Positions 8,735 through 17,314 of a stretch of 21,029 nt of DNA are shown piece by piece. The notes under the pieces are model-generated. The model searched no databases. It saw only the letters and a program-made list of their open reading frames with translations, and had not been told where the DNA came from. The DNA comes from Bacteroidales bacterium UBA3696. GTDB taxonomy: Bacteria; Bacteroidota; Bacteroidia; Bacteroidales; Paludibacteraceae. Position 1 is the first letter of the stretch. Every line of letters starts with the position of its first letter. Both the position numbers and the translations under genes were made by a program. Location of the stretch: the NCBI GenBank assembly GCA_002372135.1, contig DFIN01000005.1, positions 1-21,029 of the forward strand, given 5' to 3'.

Positions 8735-8737
8735 CAA

Positions 8738-8765
8738 GTAAATGTTGGTGAGTAAATGTTGGTAA
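8738..8765 (+). repeat. 14-bp tandem duplication between der and the next gene
   Basis: GTAAATGTTGGT occurs at 8738-8749 and again at 8752-8763 with a 14-base period. Each copy carries an ATG opening a very short reading frame: one ends at 8765, the other at 8773, overlapping the TTG start at 8770. It fills most of the 35-base gap after der. Confidence 0.8.
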
Positions 8766-8769
8766 TAGT

Positions 8770-9291
8770 TTGAAAATAGCGGGTTTTACACATTACGAAG
8801 GGCAGTATCGATTGGTAATGAAAAGCGATTCGTCGTTGCTGAATCAGGGCAAACCGTTTTTTCTGCCCGCATGGAGCAACGAAGTGGTTATGCAACACTG
8901 CTATGTGGTTCGAATTTGCCGTTTAGGGCGTTTCATTGAACCAAGATATGCCTCTCGCTACTACGATGCCGTAACCGAAGGAATAGACTTTATAGCTGCC
9001 GACCTGTGGCACAGAGATGCCTTGACCGAAGCCATGGCTTTTGACGGTTCGCTCTGCGTAGGCGAATGGCAGACACCTGCCCAATGGACACAACTACAAG
9101 AGGAAGAAAGTGTCCCCGAAGGAACGCTTGCCATCGCCGACGCCATCGCACAAATAAGCCGCATTATGACCCTTCGCATGGGCGACTTGCTATTTATAGA
9201 CTACGCCATAAAAGCACAATCCCTACAACGCGACCAAATCATTCGCTACCCTGACAACGAACAACCTCTACTCTACTGCAAAATAAAATAA
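8770..9291 (+). CDS. Fumarylacetoacetate hydrolase-family-like protein, probably degenerate
   Basis: A 173-residue protein, shorter than the roughly 200 residues I recall for Bacteroidales relatives. Recognisable family segments are the MKI opening, GKPFFLP (27-33), VVRICRLG (46-53), RYYDAVTEGIDF (63-74) and GDLLFIDY near 138-145. The family usually hydrolyses a carbon-carbon bond using a metal held by two Glu in an E-x-E motif and one Asp. Asp73 is present, but the E-x-E position appears to be Gln42 and Cys44, and the following ARD motif reads AAD. It may be non-catalytic. The start is TTG: an in-frame stop lies at 8749-8751 and no ATG or GTG occurs between. Position just upstream of porU matches the order I recall in P. 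gingivalis (PG0025-PG0026). Family assignment is fairly secure; role unknown. Confidence 0.7.
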   Translation: MKIAGFTHYEGQYRLVMKSDSSLLNQGKPFFLPAWSNEVVMQHCYVVRICRLGRFIEPRYASRYYDAVTEGIDFIAADLWHRDALTEAMAFDGSLCVGEWQTPAQWTQLQEEESVPEGTLAIADAIAQISRIMTLRMGDLLFIDYAIKAQSLQRDQIIRYPDNEQPLLYCKIK

Positions 9292-9316
9292 CCTACTGAT
9301 TACCTAATCCTCTAAC

Positions 9317-12300
9317 GTGAAACGCCTCTTACCATACGTTCTGCTTCTATTTACGCTCACAGCATGGGCGCGTCCCGCCGTGTTCTACCGAACGTCTTCA
9401 CTGCTTCGTGAGGGGAACATTGTGCGCTTGCAGGTAAACGAGACCGGTATCTACTGCGTTACCTACGAGCAGATTGTCAGTTGGGGACTGAATCCCGCAC
9501 AGATCAGCGTATTAGGCTATGGCGGCGCACTGCTATCACAAGACTTTACCCAACCGCGTATCGACGACTTGTGCTCCGTAGCATTCTATATGGAAAAAGG
9601 TAGCGACGGGAAGTTCGGTGCAGGTGACTATCTATTGTTCTATGGACAAGGCTCTATAAGTTGGCAGTTCAACGGCAGTTACTACGTACATACTCGCAAC
9701 CACTGCTCCGACTACGGCTACTATTTCTTATCCGATGCCCCGGGGCTGCAAAATGTTATGACCACTGCCGATGCACTCACGCCCGAAGAAACACACGACG
9801 TAACCTCCTACCGAGCCTATGCCCTGCATGAAGAGGAGTTAGTGAACCTCGTAGATCGACAAAAAGGCATGACTGGAGGCGGACGAGAATTTTATGGCGA
9901 AAGTATTTCACCCGACCGAACAGAATCATTCTCATTCTCGATTGACAACGTGTTGCCGGACCAAGAGATGACCTTCCAAGTAGCCGCAGCCTCCACCGCC
10001 AAAGCCGTATCCATGATGCACATCAGCAGCGGAATGCAGCAGGTCGAATTGGCTTTTCCCGTTGTTGAAAACAATGATAACTACACATCTGCTCTAACCG
10101 GTACACGGCGGCTAAACCAAGTGCCCGGGCAAAAGACACCTACCCTGTCCATACGCTTCACCAGCGAGAGTACGGCTGATCTACTCTACCTCAATTATAT
10201 TGAACTGAACGCCGAATGTGCCTTGCGATTGGAAACTGACTACCTGCTTTTCCGTCAGCCCGCATCGTATGGCGAAAATACGTATTCGCGCTATTGCCTC
10301 ACCCAAGCGGATGCAAATACGCAAATATGGGATGTAACACAGTTGGATCACATAAAACGCATCCCTACACAACGAAGCAATGACACATTGTTCTTTATTG
10401 GCGAAGATGCCAATTTGAGACAACATGTCGCCGTTCGTACCACAGGACGAAAGTGGTTACAACCTACATTCGTAGAAAAAGTTCCCAACCAAAGCTTGCA
10501 TAGTTTGCGCGATATTGACTATGTAATCATTACTCCCGCTGAATTTCGCTCCGAGGCACTGCGGTTGGCTCAAGCACACAATGTGTATGACGGACTGACT
10601 TACGCTGTCGTTACCGACCAAGAAGTCTATAACGAGTTTTCAAGCGGCACACCGGACGTATCAGCCTACCGCTGGTTCATGAAAATGCTTTATGACTGCG
10701 CCACCGATGAACAGTCACGTCCGAAAAGTCTGCTTCTGTTCGGTGACGGCACATTTGACAATCGCCAACTGCTGCCCTACTCGGGAAAAAACACGCTGCT
10801 CACTTACCAAGCCGTCAATTCCACCGTTGAGCCAAAAGCCTACGCCACAGACGACTATTTTGCTTTTATGGACGATCACGGAGGTATGATAGGTTCCTAT
10901 TTTTCTGACCCGAATGGAGTGATGCACTTTGGTGTGGGACGCTTACCCGTTTCCACCATAACCCAAGCCACTGACGTGGTGAACAAACTCATTGCCTATA
11001 TGGAGGACAAAGGTCGCGGAGCGTGGAAGCAACAACTTTGTTTCCTTGCGGATGACGGCGACCATAACCAACATACTTCCATCAGCGATGAGGCAGCAGA
11101 ATTGGTGCGCGTCAAATGCCCGGAATTCATAGTCAATAAGGTCTATTTGGATGCCTACACGCAAGAAACATCGGCTTCCGGCGAACGCTATCCGCTGGCT
11201 TACAACCGGTTTAAGAACCTGATGCAACAAGGTATCTTGTTTATGGATTATAGCGGTCATGGCAGCGCCAACAACATCACAAACGAGATGTTCCTCACCA
11301 AAACGGATATAGAGCAGATGAACAATCCTCACCCTACCTTTTGGATGTTGGCTACTTGCGGGTTTGCACACTTTGACCAACGTGATTTGTCCGCCACCGA
11401 ATTGGCAGTACTCAATCCCAAGGGCGGTGCCATAGGGGTCGTATCAGCATGCCGTACCGTCTATGCCAACGAGAACAAGAACATCAACAAATACTTGTGC
11501 GATACCCTTTTTGGGCATAACGACCCGTACCACTATTCCATCACCATCGGCGAAGCCACCCGTATAGCCAAAAACAGATGCGGAAAAAGCAGCGAGAATA
11601 AACTGTCATACATTCTGTTGGGCGACCCTGCCATACGTCTAAACTACCCCACCCAATACGATGTGGTGACCACCATCCTCAGCGATACACTACGCGCTCT
11701 GCAAGAAGTAACCATAGGAGGTTATATACGAGATGAACAGGGCGATACGGCTCACATGTTCAATGGCATAGTAACCGTATCCATCTACGACAAGTTGCAA
11801 CAGATCACGACACGCGACAACGATGCAATCAGCAATGGGCAAACACCCATCCCCTATACCTTTAACGACTACCCGAACCTTCTCTTTGCCGGCAGCACAA
11901 AAGTGGAAGACGGACTATTCCAAATGCATTTCCGGATGCCGAAAGATATACGTTACAACTATGGTAACGGACGTATCGTCTATTATGCTATTGATTCCTT
12001 AACGCAAGACGAAGGATTGGGCTATGACCATTCATTCGTCATCGGCGGCAGCGATGCCACAGCCGCTCTCATCGTGGATACGGTAGGACCGGACGTACAT
12101 CTTTATATGGAGAATGCTGCTTTCCGAGACGGAGGAAAAACAAGCGAGAATCCCCATTTCTATGCTGACATATACGACGAAAACGGTATCAATGCCGTAG
12201 GTAGCGGTATAGGGCACGACTTGATGCTTGTAGTGGATAACGATGCAAAACAAACCTATTCGCTCAACAACTACTTTACCACCATCAACAATAGTTACCG

Positions 12301-12715
12301 TCAAGGACAAGTCAGTTACGCCCTCCCCCAATTAACGGAAGGTCAGCACTCGCTCCTGTTCCGTGCATGGGACTTGCTGAACAACAGCACCACGGCTACC
12401 CTCCGTTTCAATGTTGTAAAAGGATTGAAAACGGTACTTTACAGCGTAACAGCCTATCCCAATCCCTGCCCGTCAGGCAGCACAATGACGATTAGCGTGT
12501 CAGCCGATCGACCGGACGAACAACTCACAACCGTACTGAGTATCTACAACCTAAGCGGACAAAAACTGTTTTCCGAATCGGTGGAAGGCAATCGCACTCT
12601 ATCCTTCACGCCCTCACAAATGAATATGCAAAGCGGCATATATATATACAGAATTGAATGTCAAACACCCACATCAGGAACAAGTACCGCAAGCGGAAAA
12701 CTGATTGTGCTGTAA
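9317..12715 (+). CDS. porU: Type IX secretion sortase PorU (C25 peptidase)
   Basis: The cell-surface enzyme that removes the C-terminal sorting domain of T9SS cargo and attaches the cargo to A-LPS in P. gingivalis. It has 1132 residues, close to the roughly 1158 of P. gingivalis PorU. Residues 1-17 form a signal peptide ending AWA. A beta-rich N-terminal half is followed by a gingipain-like C25 domain at about 405-778, with catalytic His648 in YSGHGS and Cys681 in ATCGF, then Ig-like beta domains. Residues of about 1042-1132 form a T9SS-type CTD (YPNP, YNLSGQKL, GIYIYRI, KLIVL), which PorU is known to keep. The start is GTG at 9317, 25 bases after the previous stop; it directly precedes the MKRLL signal peptide. 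porV follows after 105 bases. Confidence 0.93.
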   Translation: MKRLLPYVLLLFTLTAWARPAVFYRTSSLLREGNIVRLQVNETGIYCVTYEQIVSWGLNPAQISVLGYGGALLSQDFTQPRIDDLCSVAFYMEKGSDGKFGAGDYLLFYGQGSISWQFNGSYYVHTRNHCSDYGYYFLSDAPGLQNVMTTADALTPEETHDVTSYRAYALHEEELVNLVDRQKGMTGGGREFYGESISPDRTESFSFSIDNVLPDQEMTFQVAAASTAKAVSMMHISSGMQQVELAFPVVENNDNYTSALTGTRRLNQVPGQKTPTLSIRFTSESTADLLYLNYIELNAECALRLETDYLLFRQPASYGENTYSRYCLTQADANTQIWDVTQLDHIKRIPTQRSNDTLFFIGEDANLRQHVAVRTTGRKWLQPTFVEKVPNQSLHSLRDIDYVIITPAEFRSEALRLAQAHNVYDGLTYAVVTDQEVYNEFSSGTPDVSAYRWFMKMLYDCATDEQSRPKSLLLFGDGTFDNRQLLPYSGKNTLLTYQAVNSTVEPKAYATDDYFAFMDDHGGMIGSYFSDPNGVMHFGVGRLPVSTITQATDVVNKLIAYMEDKGRGAWKQQLCFLADDGDHNQHTSISDEAAELVRVKCPEFIVNKVYLDAYTQETSASGERYPLAYNRFKNLMQQGILFMDYSGHGSANNITNEMFLTKTDIEQMNNPHPTFWMLATCGFAHFDQRDLSATELAVLNPKGGAIGVVSACRTVYANENKNINKYLCDTLFGHNDPYHYSITIGEATRIAKNRCGKSSENKLSYILLGDPAIRLNYPTQYDVVTTILSDTLRALQEVTIGGYIRDEQGDTAHMFNGIVTVSIYDKLQQITTRDNDAISNGQTPIPYTFNDYPNLLFAGSTKVEDGLFQMHFRMPKDIRYNYGNGRIVYYAIDSLTQDEGLGYDHSFVIGGSDATAALIVDTVGPDVHLYMENAAFRDGGKTSENPHFYADIYDENGINAVGSGIGHDLMLVVDNDAKQTYSLNNYFTTINNSYRQGQVSYALPQLTEGQHSLLFRAWDLLNNSTTATLRFNVVKGLKTVLYSVTAYPNPCPSGSTMTISVSADRPDEQLTTVLSIYNLSGQKLFSESVEGNRTLSFTPSQMNMQSGIYIYRIECQTPTSGTSTASGKLIVL

Positions 12716-12820
12716 CCCCACACCCCAATTGCCTATGAAGCAAATCGCAAAATAGTAGTGAACAATTCCTAATGTTCCTATCACCCTAAACGCAAAAACG
12801 ATAAAAACAACCATACAAAA
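12716..12820 (+). other. porU-porV intergenic region
   Basis: A 105-base gap rich in A and C before porV. I found no clean TTTG plus TAnnTTTG promoter and no strong hairpin here, so porV may be read through from upstream or use a diverged promoter. No small reading frame with family features was recognised. Confidence 0.5.
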
Positions 12821-14005
12821 ATGAAAAAAATCTTTTTAACCGCAGTAGCCGTTGCTACACTCACCACAGCCGCTTGGGCAGAAGAATCTCCGAATGTGAT
12901 TATGACCGCAATGCCTTCTCTTACCATTGCTCCGGATGCCCGATCGGCAGGTATGGGCGATGCAGGTGTCGCCACCGCGCCTGACATGTACTCCCAACAC
13001 TTCAATGCAGCCAAGTATGCGTTCTTGCAGGAAAGAGGCGGTATCACCGCGTCCTACACCCCGTGGTTGCGCAGTTTGGTAGGCGATATTGACCTCGCTT
13101 ATCTGACCGGTTTCTACCGTTTTGACGACCTGCAAGCCATCTCTGCCGGATTTACCTACTTCTCAATGGGTAAAGTATCCCTATTAGACAACAAAGGAGA
13201 TATTTTCCAAGAGGCACACCCCAATGAATGGGCATTGGATTTTGCCTACTCACGCCGTCTGCACGAATATGTCAGCATGGCTGCCACGCTGCGCTTTATG
13301 TATAGCGACCTGAACAATGGGGTTAACTCCAGCGTATCCAATAGTTCCACCGAATTGTATCCCGCTTGGACGATGGCGGCTGACATCTCGCTCTACTATC
13401 GCCAACCCATTGAGTTGCCGATGGGGACCAGTTACTTCACCTTAGGTACTAATTTCAGCAACTTCGGTGGAAAAGTAACCTATGACAAAGGTGTGAACAA
13501 CAACTTCATCCCTGCCAACTGGCGTCTCGGTGTCGGCTACGAACTGCCCTTCGACAACTACAACTCGCTGTCCGCTACCGTAGAATTTAACAAAATGCTT
13601 GTTCCGGCTCAAAGATCTAAATTTGCTACGGACGACAACGGTAACCTGCTAACGGGCGACCCGTACCACCAATGGTTCTCACAACTCAGTTCCCCCAACG
13701 GATGGTGGCAATCGTTTGCCGATGCCCCGGGCGGATTCAAAGAGGAATTTAATGAATTGCAATGGGGTGCCGGTTTGGAATATAGTTACGACCACAAGTT
13801 CTTCGGACGCGTAGGTTACAGCTATGAAAACCGTTTCAAAGGCAATCGCAACTATTTCACCCTCGGCGCAGGCTTCAAGTTAAGCATCGTAACGTTAGAC
13901 ATCAGTTACTGCATCGCTACCGGCAATACCAACCCGCTTAACAACACCATGCGCTTTACGCTCGGCTTTGACCTATACGGAATCAAAGACCTCGTAAATA
14001 ACTAA
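12821..14005 (+). CDS. porV: Type IX secretion outer-membrane protein PorV
   Basis: An outer-membrane FadL-like beta-barrel that takes cargo from the Sov translocon and delivers it to PorU. Its 394 residues match the roughly 390 of P. gingivalis PorV (also called LptO). Residues 1-20 form a signal peptide (MKKIFLT...AAWA). The PorV/PorQ N-terminal signature SLTIAPDARSAGMGDAGVAT follows at about 34-53, and the rest shows repeated aromatic amphipathic strands, ending in FTLGFDLYGIKDLVNN. The position directly after porU supports the name. ispF follows after two bases, so the two are surely cotranscribed. Confidence 0.94.
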   Translation: MKKIFLTAVAVATLTTAAWAEESPNVIMTAMPSLTIAPDARSAGMGDAGVATAPDMYSQHFNAAKYAFLQERGGITASYTPWLRSLVGDIDLAYLTGFYRFDDLQAISAGFTYFSMGKVSLLDNKGDIFQEAHPNEWALDFAYSRRLHEYVSMAATLRFMYSDLNNGVNSSVSNSSTELYPAWTMAADISLYYRQPIELPMGTSYFTLGTNFSNFGGKVTYDKGVNNNFIPANWRLGVGYELPFDNYNSLSATVEFNKMLVPAQRSKFATDDNGNLLTGDPYHQWFSQLSSPNGWWQSFADAPGGFKEEFNELQWGAGLEYSYDHKFFGRVGYSYENRFKGNRNYFTLGAGFKLSIVTLDISYCIATGNTNPLNNTMRFTLGFDLYGIKDLVNN

Positions 14006-14007
14006 TT

Positions 14008-14484
14008 ATGCGAATAGGCTTTGGATATGATGTACATGCGTTTGCCCCTAACCGCGAATTGTGGTTAGGGGGCATTCGCATCCCCCATTTGCAAGGACTG
14101 ATGGGACACTCCGATGCCGATGTGCTCATTCATGCCTTGTGCGATGCCTTGCTCGGTGCAGCCGCCATGCGAGATATCGGTTACCACTTCCCCGACACAA
14201 AAGGCAACGAGTACGAAGGCATTGACTCCAAAATCCTGCTCAAACGAGTCATAAACATGGTGCGCCTGCAAGGCTACGAACTGAGCAACTGCGACTGCAC
14301 CATTTGCGCACAACAACCTAACTTATCTCCATACATCGAACAAATGCGGCAGACCCTGAGTGAGGTGATGCAGGTGGATATCAGCCAAGTGAGCATCAAA
14401 GCCACTACCACCGAACACCTTGGCTTCGTAGGACGCGAAGAAGGAATAGCCGCACAAGCCGTCGTACTGATCACCCCATCCTAA
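14008..14484 (+). CDS. ispF: 2-C-methyl-D-erythritol 2,4-cyclodiphosphate synthase
   Basis: Cyclises CDP-methylerythritol 2-phosphate with release of CMP, in the non-mevalonate isoprenoid pathway; it works as a cytoplasmic trimer. It has 158 residues, the usual length. Metal-binding Asp8, His10 (GYDVH) and His42 (LIHALCDALLGA) are present, with GHSDADV before them, FPDTK in the middle and the closing signature TTTEHLGFVGREEGIA. It lies two bases after porV, an order I recall from P. gingivalis (PG0027-PG0028). No functional link to secretion is known. Confidence 0.97.
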   Translation: MRIGFGYDVHAFAPNRELWLGGIRIPHLQGLMGHSDADVLIHALCDALLGAAAMRDIGYHFPDTKGNEYEGIDSKILLKRVINMVRLQGYELSNCDCTICAQQPNLSPYIEQMRQTLSEVMQVDISQVSIKATTTEHLGFVGREEGIAAQAVVLITPS

Positions 14485-14497
14485 GCCGCTTACCCCT

Positions 14498-17314
14498 ATG
14501 TGCCGACAAATAACAACCCTCCTAATCACCTGTATGAGTTTTCTCTGTGCATGGGGACAATATGACATGCAGTTCACGGGCACCGGCACACCGAATATGA
14601 CGGTTCTTTATTACGAAGGCGAAATACTCAAAGAAGGATATACACTGCACCGAAGCATATCATTCGCCAACTGCTGCGTCATCCGCAACTACGAGCAAGA
14701 CACCATACGCAACATACAGATTTATTACGCCAAAGGTGCTTCCTCCCCATTTGATACCCCCTTTCACGGTTGGCCATACTGCTGCACCGACTCAGCTTAC
14801 TACGGATGGTCAGGTTCATTTGACAACGTTATCATAACCAACAATAATCACCGTCCTCACCCGGGGAGATTTATTTACCCTAATCTCAAAACGGACTTAC
14901 CCGTAGGCGTTTATCAGGACACAATGGTCGTTACGGGTACCTTTCGTGACGGAGTGATTACTTTCCGCTTCTTTTTGGAGCAAACCGTTGCTCACTTCAC
15001 GGAAGCCTATATCGAGCGCGGCGAGAGTTATCCGTTTGAAGGACAAACTTATACCGAGTCGGGACGCTACCAAGTTGGCACCGAGATTTTGGATCTGCAC
15101 GTAGTTGAACCGTGCGAGGTGCATATACAAGCGTCCGATACTTTTCTGACAGAGCCCGGACAAGTAGAACTGACCACTGACCTCGAAGGCGACTACTACC
15201 AGTGGACCGGCTACGGATTGGACTTCACTACCATCCGCACCCCGACTGCTACCATTGATGTGGATGACGACCTGACGTATCAAATCACCGTCCAAGCCAT
15301 GACCGAAACAGGTCCTAACTTGGCTACCAACGGCAATTTTGAAGAGGGCAATACAGGATTCCAATCCGACTATCAATACATGACGCCTAATTACTTCGGC
15401 TGGGCGGCTATGCCACACATCAATTCAGGGCGTTATTCCATCGTGGCTTTTCCCCACCAAGCCAATGTACCTTGGACCACTTGCCTATACGATGGGTACA
15501 TGATGGTTGTGGACGGTGCTTCAACGCCCAAAACAGTCTATGCAGCCACCGTCACCGTCGAACCACATACCTACTACGCCTTTGCATGCGACCTTGCCAG
15601 CGTTACCAATGTGGCTTCCAAAGTAACACAACCGCACTTGCAGTTCTTTATCAATGGCGTTACTTTCAGTGAGATATACGAGCCTACCCTCAAAGAATGT
15701 GATTGGCATAAATTCTACCGAATATGGTACTCCGAAGACCTATCGGGCGAAATAGATATCTCACTTATCAATACACAAACAGCCTCCGGCGGCAACGACA
15801 TGGCGATGGATAATGTCATTTTCCGCAAACTATGCATCGCCACCGATACCTTACTCATCACAGCCGATTTTACACCCGAAATAAGTTGCGAAACACATAT
15901 CACCGCCTCAAAAACAGAGACTTATTGCAACGACTCCGTACAACTCAACATTGACTCCGAAGCCGACTCCATCCGCTGGGAAGGCTACGGGCTGAGTGAA
16001 GTGGATATCCCCAATCCGATGGTACGCTTTGACCAAGCCAAAGACTCCACCTATACCTATGTTGTTAAGACCTATACGCACTATGGTCGTGTGCGCGTCT
16101 GCGAAGCCCACGATACCATATACCTACCCCACTACAATCCCCCTACCACCCCCACTATTCTTATAGTAGATACTTGCGACACCTACACATTCAAAGGACA
16201 AACTTACACCGAAAGCGGCACCTACACGTTTGACACCATAGCAACTAACGGTTGTGACAGCATAGTGGAACTGCACCTCACAATCCACCAGTCTTCACGC
16301 ACCTACGAGACTATTCACGCCTGCGACTCCTTCCTATGGCATGGACATACTTATACTGCCTCCGGCACATACACCTTTGACACCCTCTCTCAATTCGGTT
16401 GCGACAGCACCTTAGTGCTCCAACTCACAGTCTCTCCCAACCAAACGCACGAAGAAAGTCAGATGGAGTATCAACAATTCGCGTGGAAAGGACAAACCTA
16501 TACCACTTCGGGCACCTATACCTTTGATACCCTCACTCGCAACGGCTGCGACAGCCTCATGACCCTACACCTGACCATCGTTGATACACCTTTCGTAGCC
16601 AACTTACAAGCCGTCAGCGACTATTGTGCCGACGACCAAACCATCGCCTTGGAATACAAATTGCAAGACGTTCTATTAGCCCCGCAAAATGCCATAGTCA
16701 GTTGGCAAAGTCCGCTGCTCCGCGATACACTCACATCTATCCTCAACGGTACAATCCTTATTCCTATTCCAGACAGCATTCGACCTGATTATTACGAGGG
16801 AACATTATCCGTCCTTTATAACATGTACCGGCAAGATATTCCATTTACCGTACTGATCCGTTACCCCTCATCGGTCATCGGTCAGAAATGGAACAATGTA
16901 TTAGCACTCCGCAACAGCCGCTACAACGGCGGATACGATTGGGATGCCTACCGATGGTTCGTGGACGAAGTGGAAATACATGGTGAGACACAATCCTTTA
17001 TCTATTGCGGCGAAAACAACACCTTGCTGATGGGACATCCATATTATGCTTCCCTTCGTAGAACGGGAGAAAACTACTTCATCCCCACTTGTCCCATCGT
17101 TCCCGTTCTCCACACCGACCAACTGCCCATCCCAACCTTTTTCATAGCCGGTTCGTCGGTTTCCATACGGCATAATGATAGAGATATCTTACTTACTTTC
17201 TATGATCTCTTAGGACGCACAATAGCCTCCGGCACGACTATCAACGCTCCGTCCGTACCCGGAACATATATTCTCCAAGCCGACAACGAAACGTATAAAG
17301 TCCTGGTAGAATGA
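14498..17314 (+). CDS. Large secreted multidomain repeat protein, candidate T9SS cargo
   Basis: No named family recognised. The protein has 938 residues, with a signal peptide at 1-20 (ending AWG before QYD). Visible modules: a beta-rich N-terminal region with a degenerate repeat (EGQTYTESG, near 180-188); an Ig-like module at about 208-270 with WTGYGL; a jelly-roll-like segment at 274-446 opening NLATNGNFEEGN, as in carbohydrate-binding-like modules; a second Ig-like copy at about 467-530 with WEGYGL; three 49-residue Cys repeats at 558-704; a module near 790-870 (GQKWNNVLAL, NGGYDWDAYRWF) resembling one I recall in Bacteroidales surface proteins; and a C-terminal T9SS-like end at about 881-938 (FYDLLGRTIASG, PGTYIL, YKVLVE). 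It is probably exported and handled by the adjacent PorU/PorV. It starts 13 bases after ispF and overlaps the next gene by four bases. Confidence 0.85.
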   Translation: MCRQITTLLITCMSFLCAWGQYDMQFTGTGTPNMTVLYYEGEILKEGYTLHRSISFANCCVIRNYEQDTIRNIQIYYAKGASSPFDTPFHGWPYCCTDSAYYGWSGSFDNVIITNNNHRPHPGRFIYPNLKTDLPVGVYQDTMVVTGTFRDGVITFRFFLEQTVAHFTEAYIERGESYPFEGQTYTESGRYQVGTEILDLHVVEPCEVHIQASDTFLTEPGQVELTTDLEGDYYQWTGYGLDFTTIRTPTATIDVDDDLTYQITVQAMTETGPNLATNGNFEEGNTGFQSDYQYMTPNYFGWAAMPHINSGRYSIVAFPHQANVPWTTCLYDGYMMVVDGASTPKTVYAATVTVEPHTYYAFACDLASVTNVASKVTQPHLQFFINGVTFSEIYEPTLKECDWHKFYRIWYSEDLSGEIDISLINTQTASGGNDMAMDNVIFRKLCIATDTLLITADFTPEISCETHITASKTETYCNDSVQLNIDSEADSIRWEGYGLSEVDIPNPMVRFDQAKDSTYTYVVKTYTHYGRVRVCEAHDTIYLPHYNPPTTPTILIVDTCDTYTFKGQTYTESGTYTFDTIATNGCDSIVELHLTIHQSSRTYETIHACDSFLWHGHTYTASGTYTFDTLSQFGCDSTLVLQLTVSPNQTHEESQMEYQQFAWKGQTYTTSGTYTFDTLTRNGCDSLMTLHLTIVDTPFVANLQAVSDYCADDQTIALEYKLQDVLLAPQNAIVSWQSPLLRDTLTSILNGTILIPIPDSIRPDYYEGTLSVLYNMYRQDIPFTVLIRYPSSVIGQKWNNVLALRNSRYNGGYDWDAYRWFVDEVEIHGETQSFIYCGENNTLLMGHPYYASLRRTGENYFIPTCPIVPVLHTDQLPIPTFFIAGSSVSIRHNDRDILLTFYDLLGRTIASGTTINAPSVPGTYILQADNETYKVLVE
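16169..16609 (+). repeat. Three tandem 49-residue Cys repeats inside the secreted protein
   Basis: Residues 558-606, 607-655 and 656-704 share the pattern G-[QH]-TYT-x-SGTYTFDT and then GCDS-x3-L-x-L-T. The second Cys falls at 586, 635 and 684, exactly 49 apart. The first Cys is at 560 and 609, 26 residues before its partner, but the third unit has Tyr658 there. The repeat is also visible in the DNA. Confidence 0.9.

Noticed and set aside
8761..8772. TAATAGTTTG as a promoter for the fumarylacetoacetase-like gene
   Set aside because: Spacing between TA and TTTG does not fit TAnnTTTG, and it would put the transcript start inside the coding sequence.
16169..16609. CRISPR-like or mobile repeat array
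   Set aside because: The repeats are in-frame protein repeats with a 147-base period and diverged codons, not identical short repeats with spacers.
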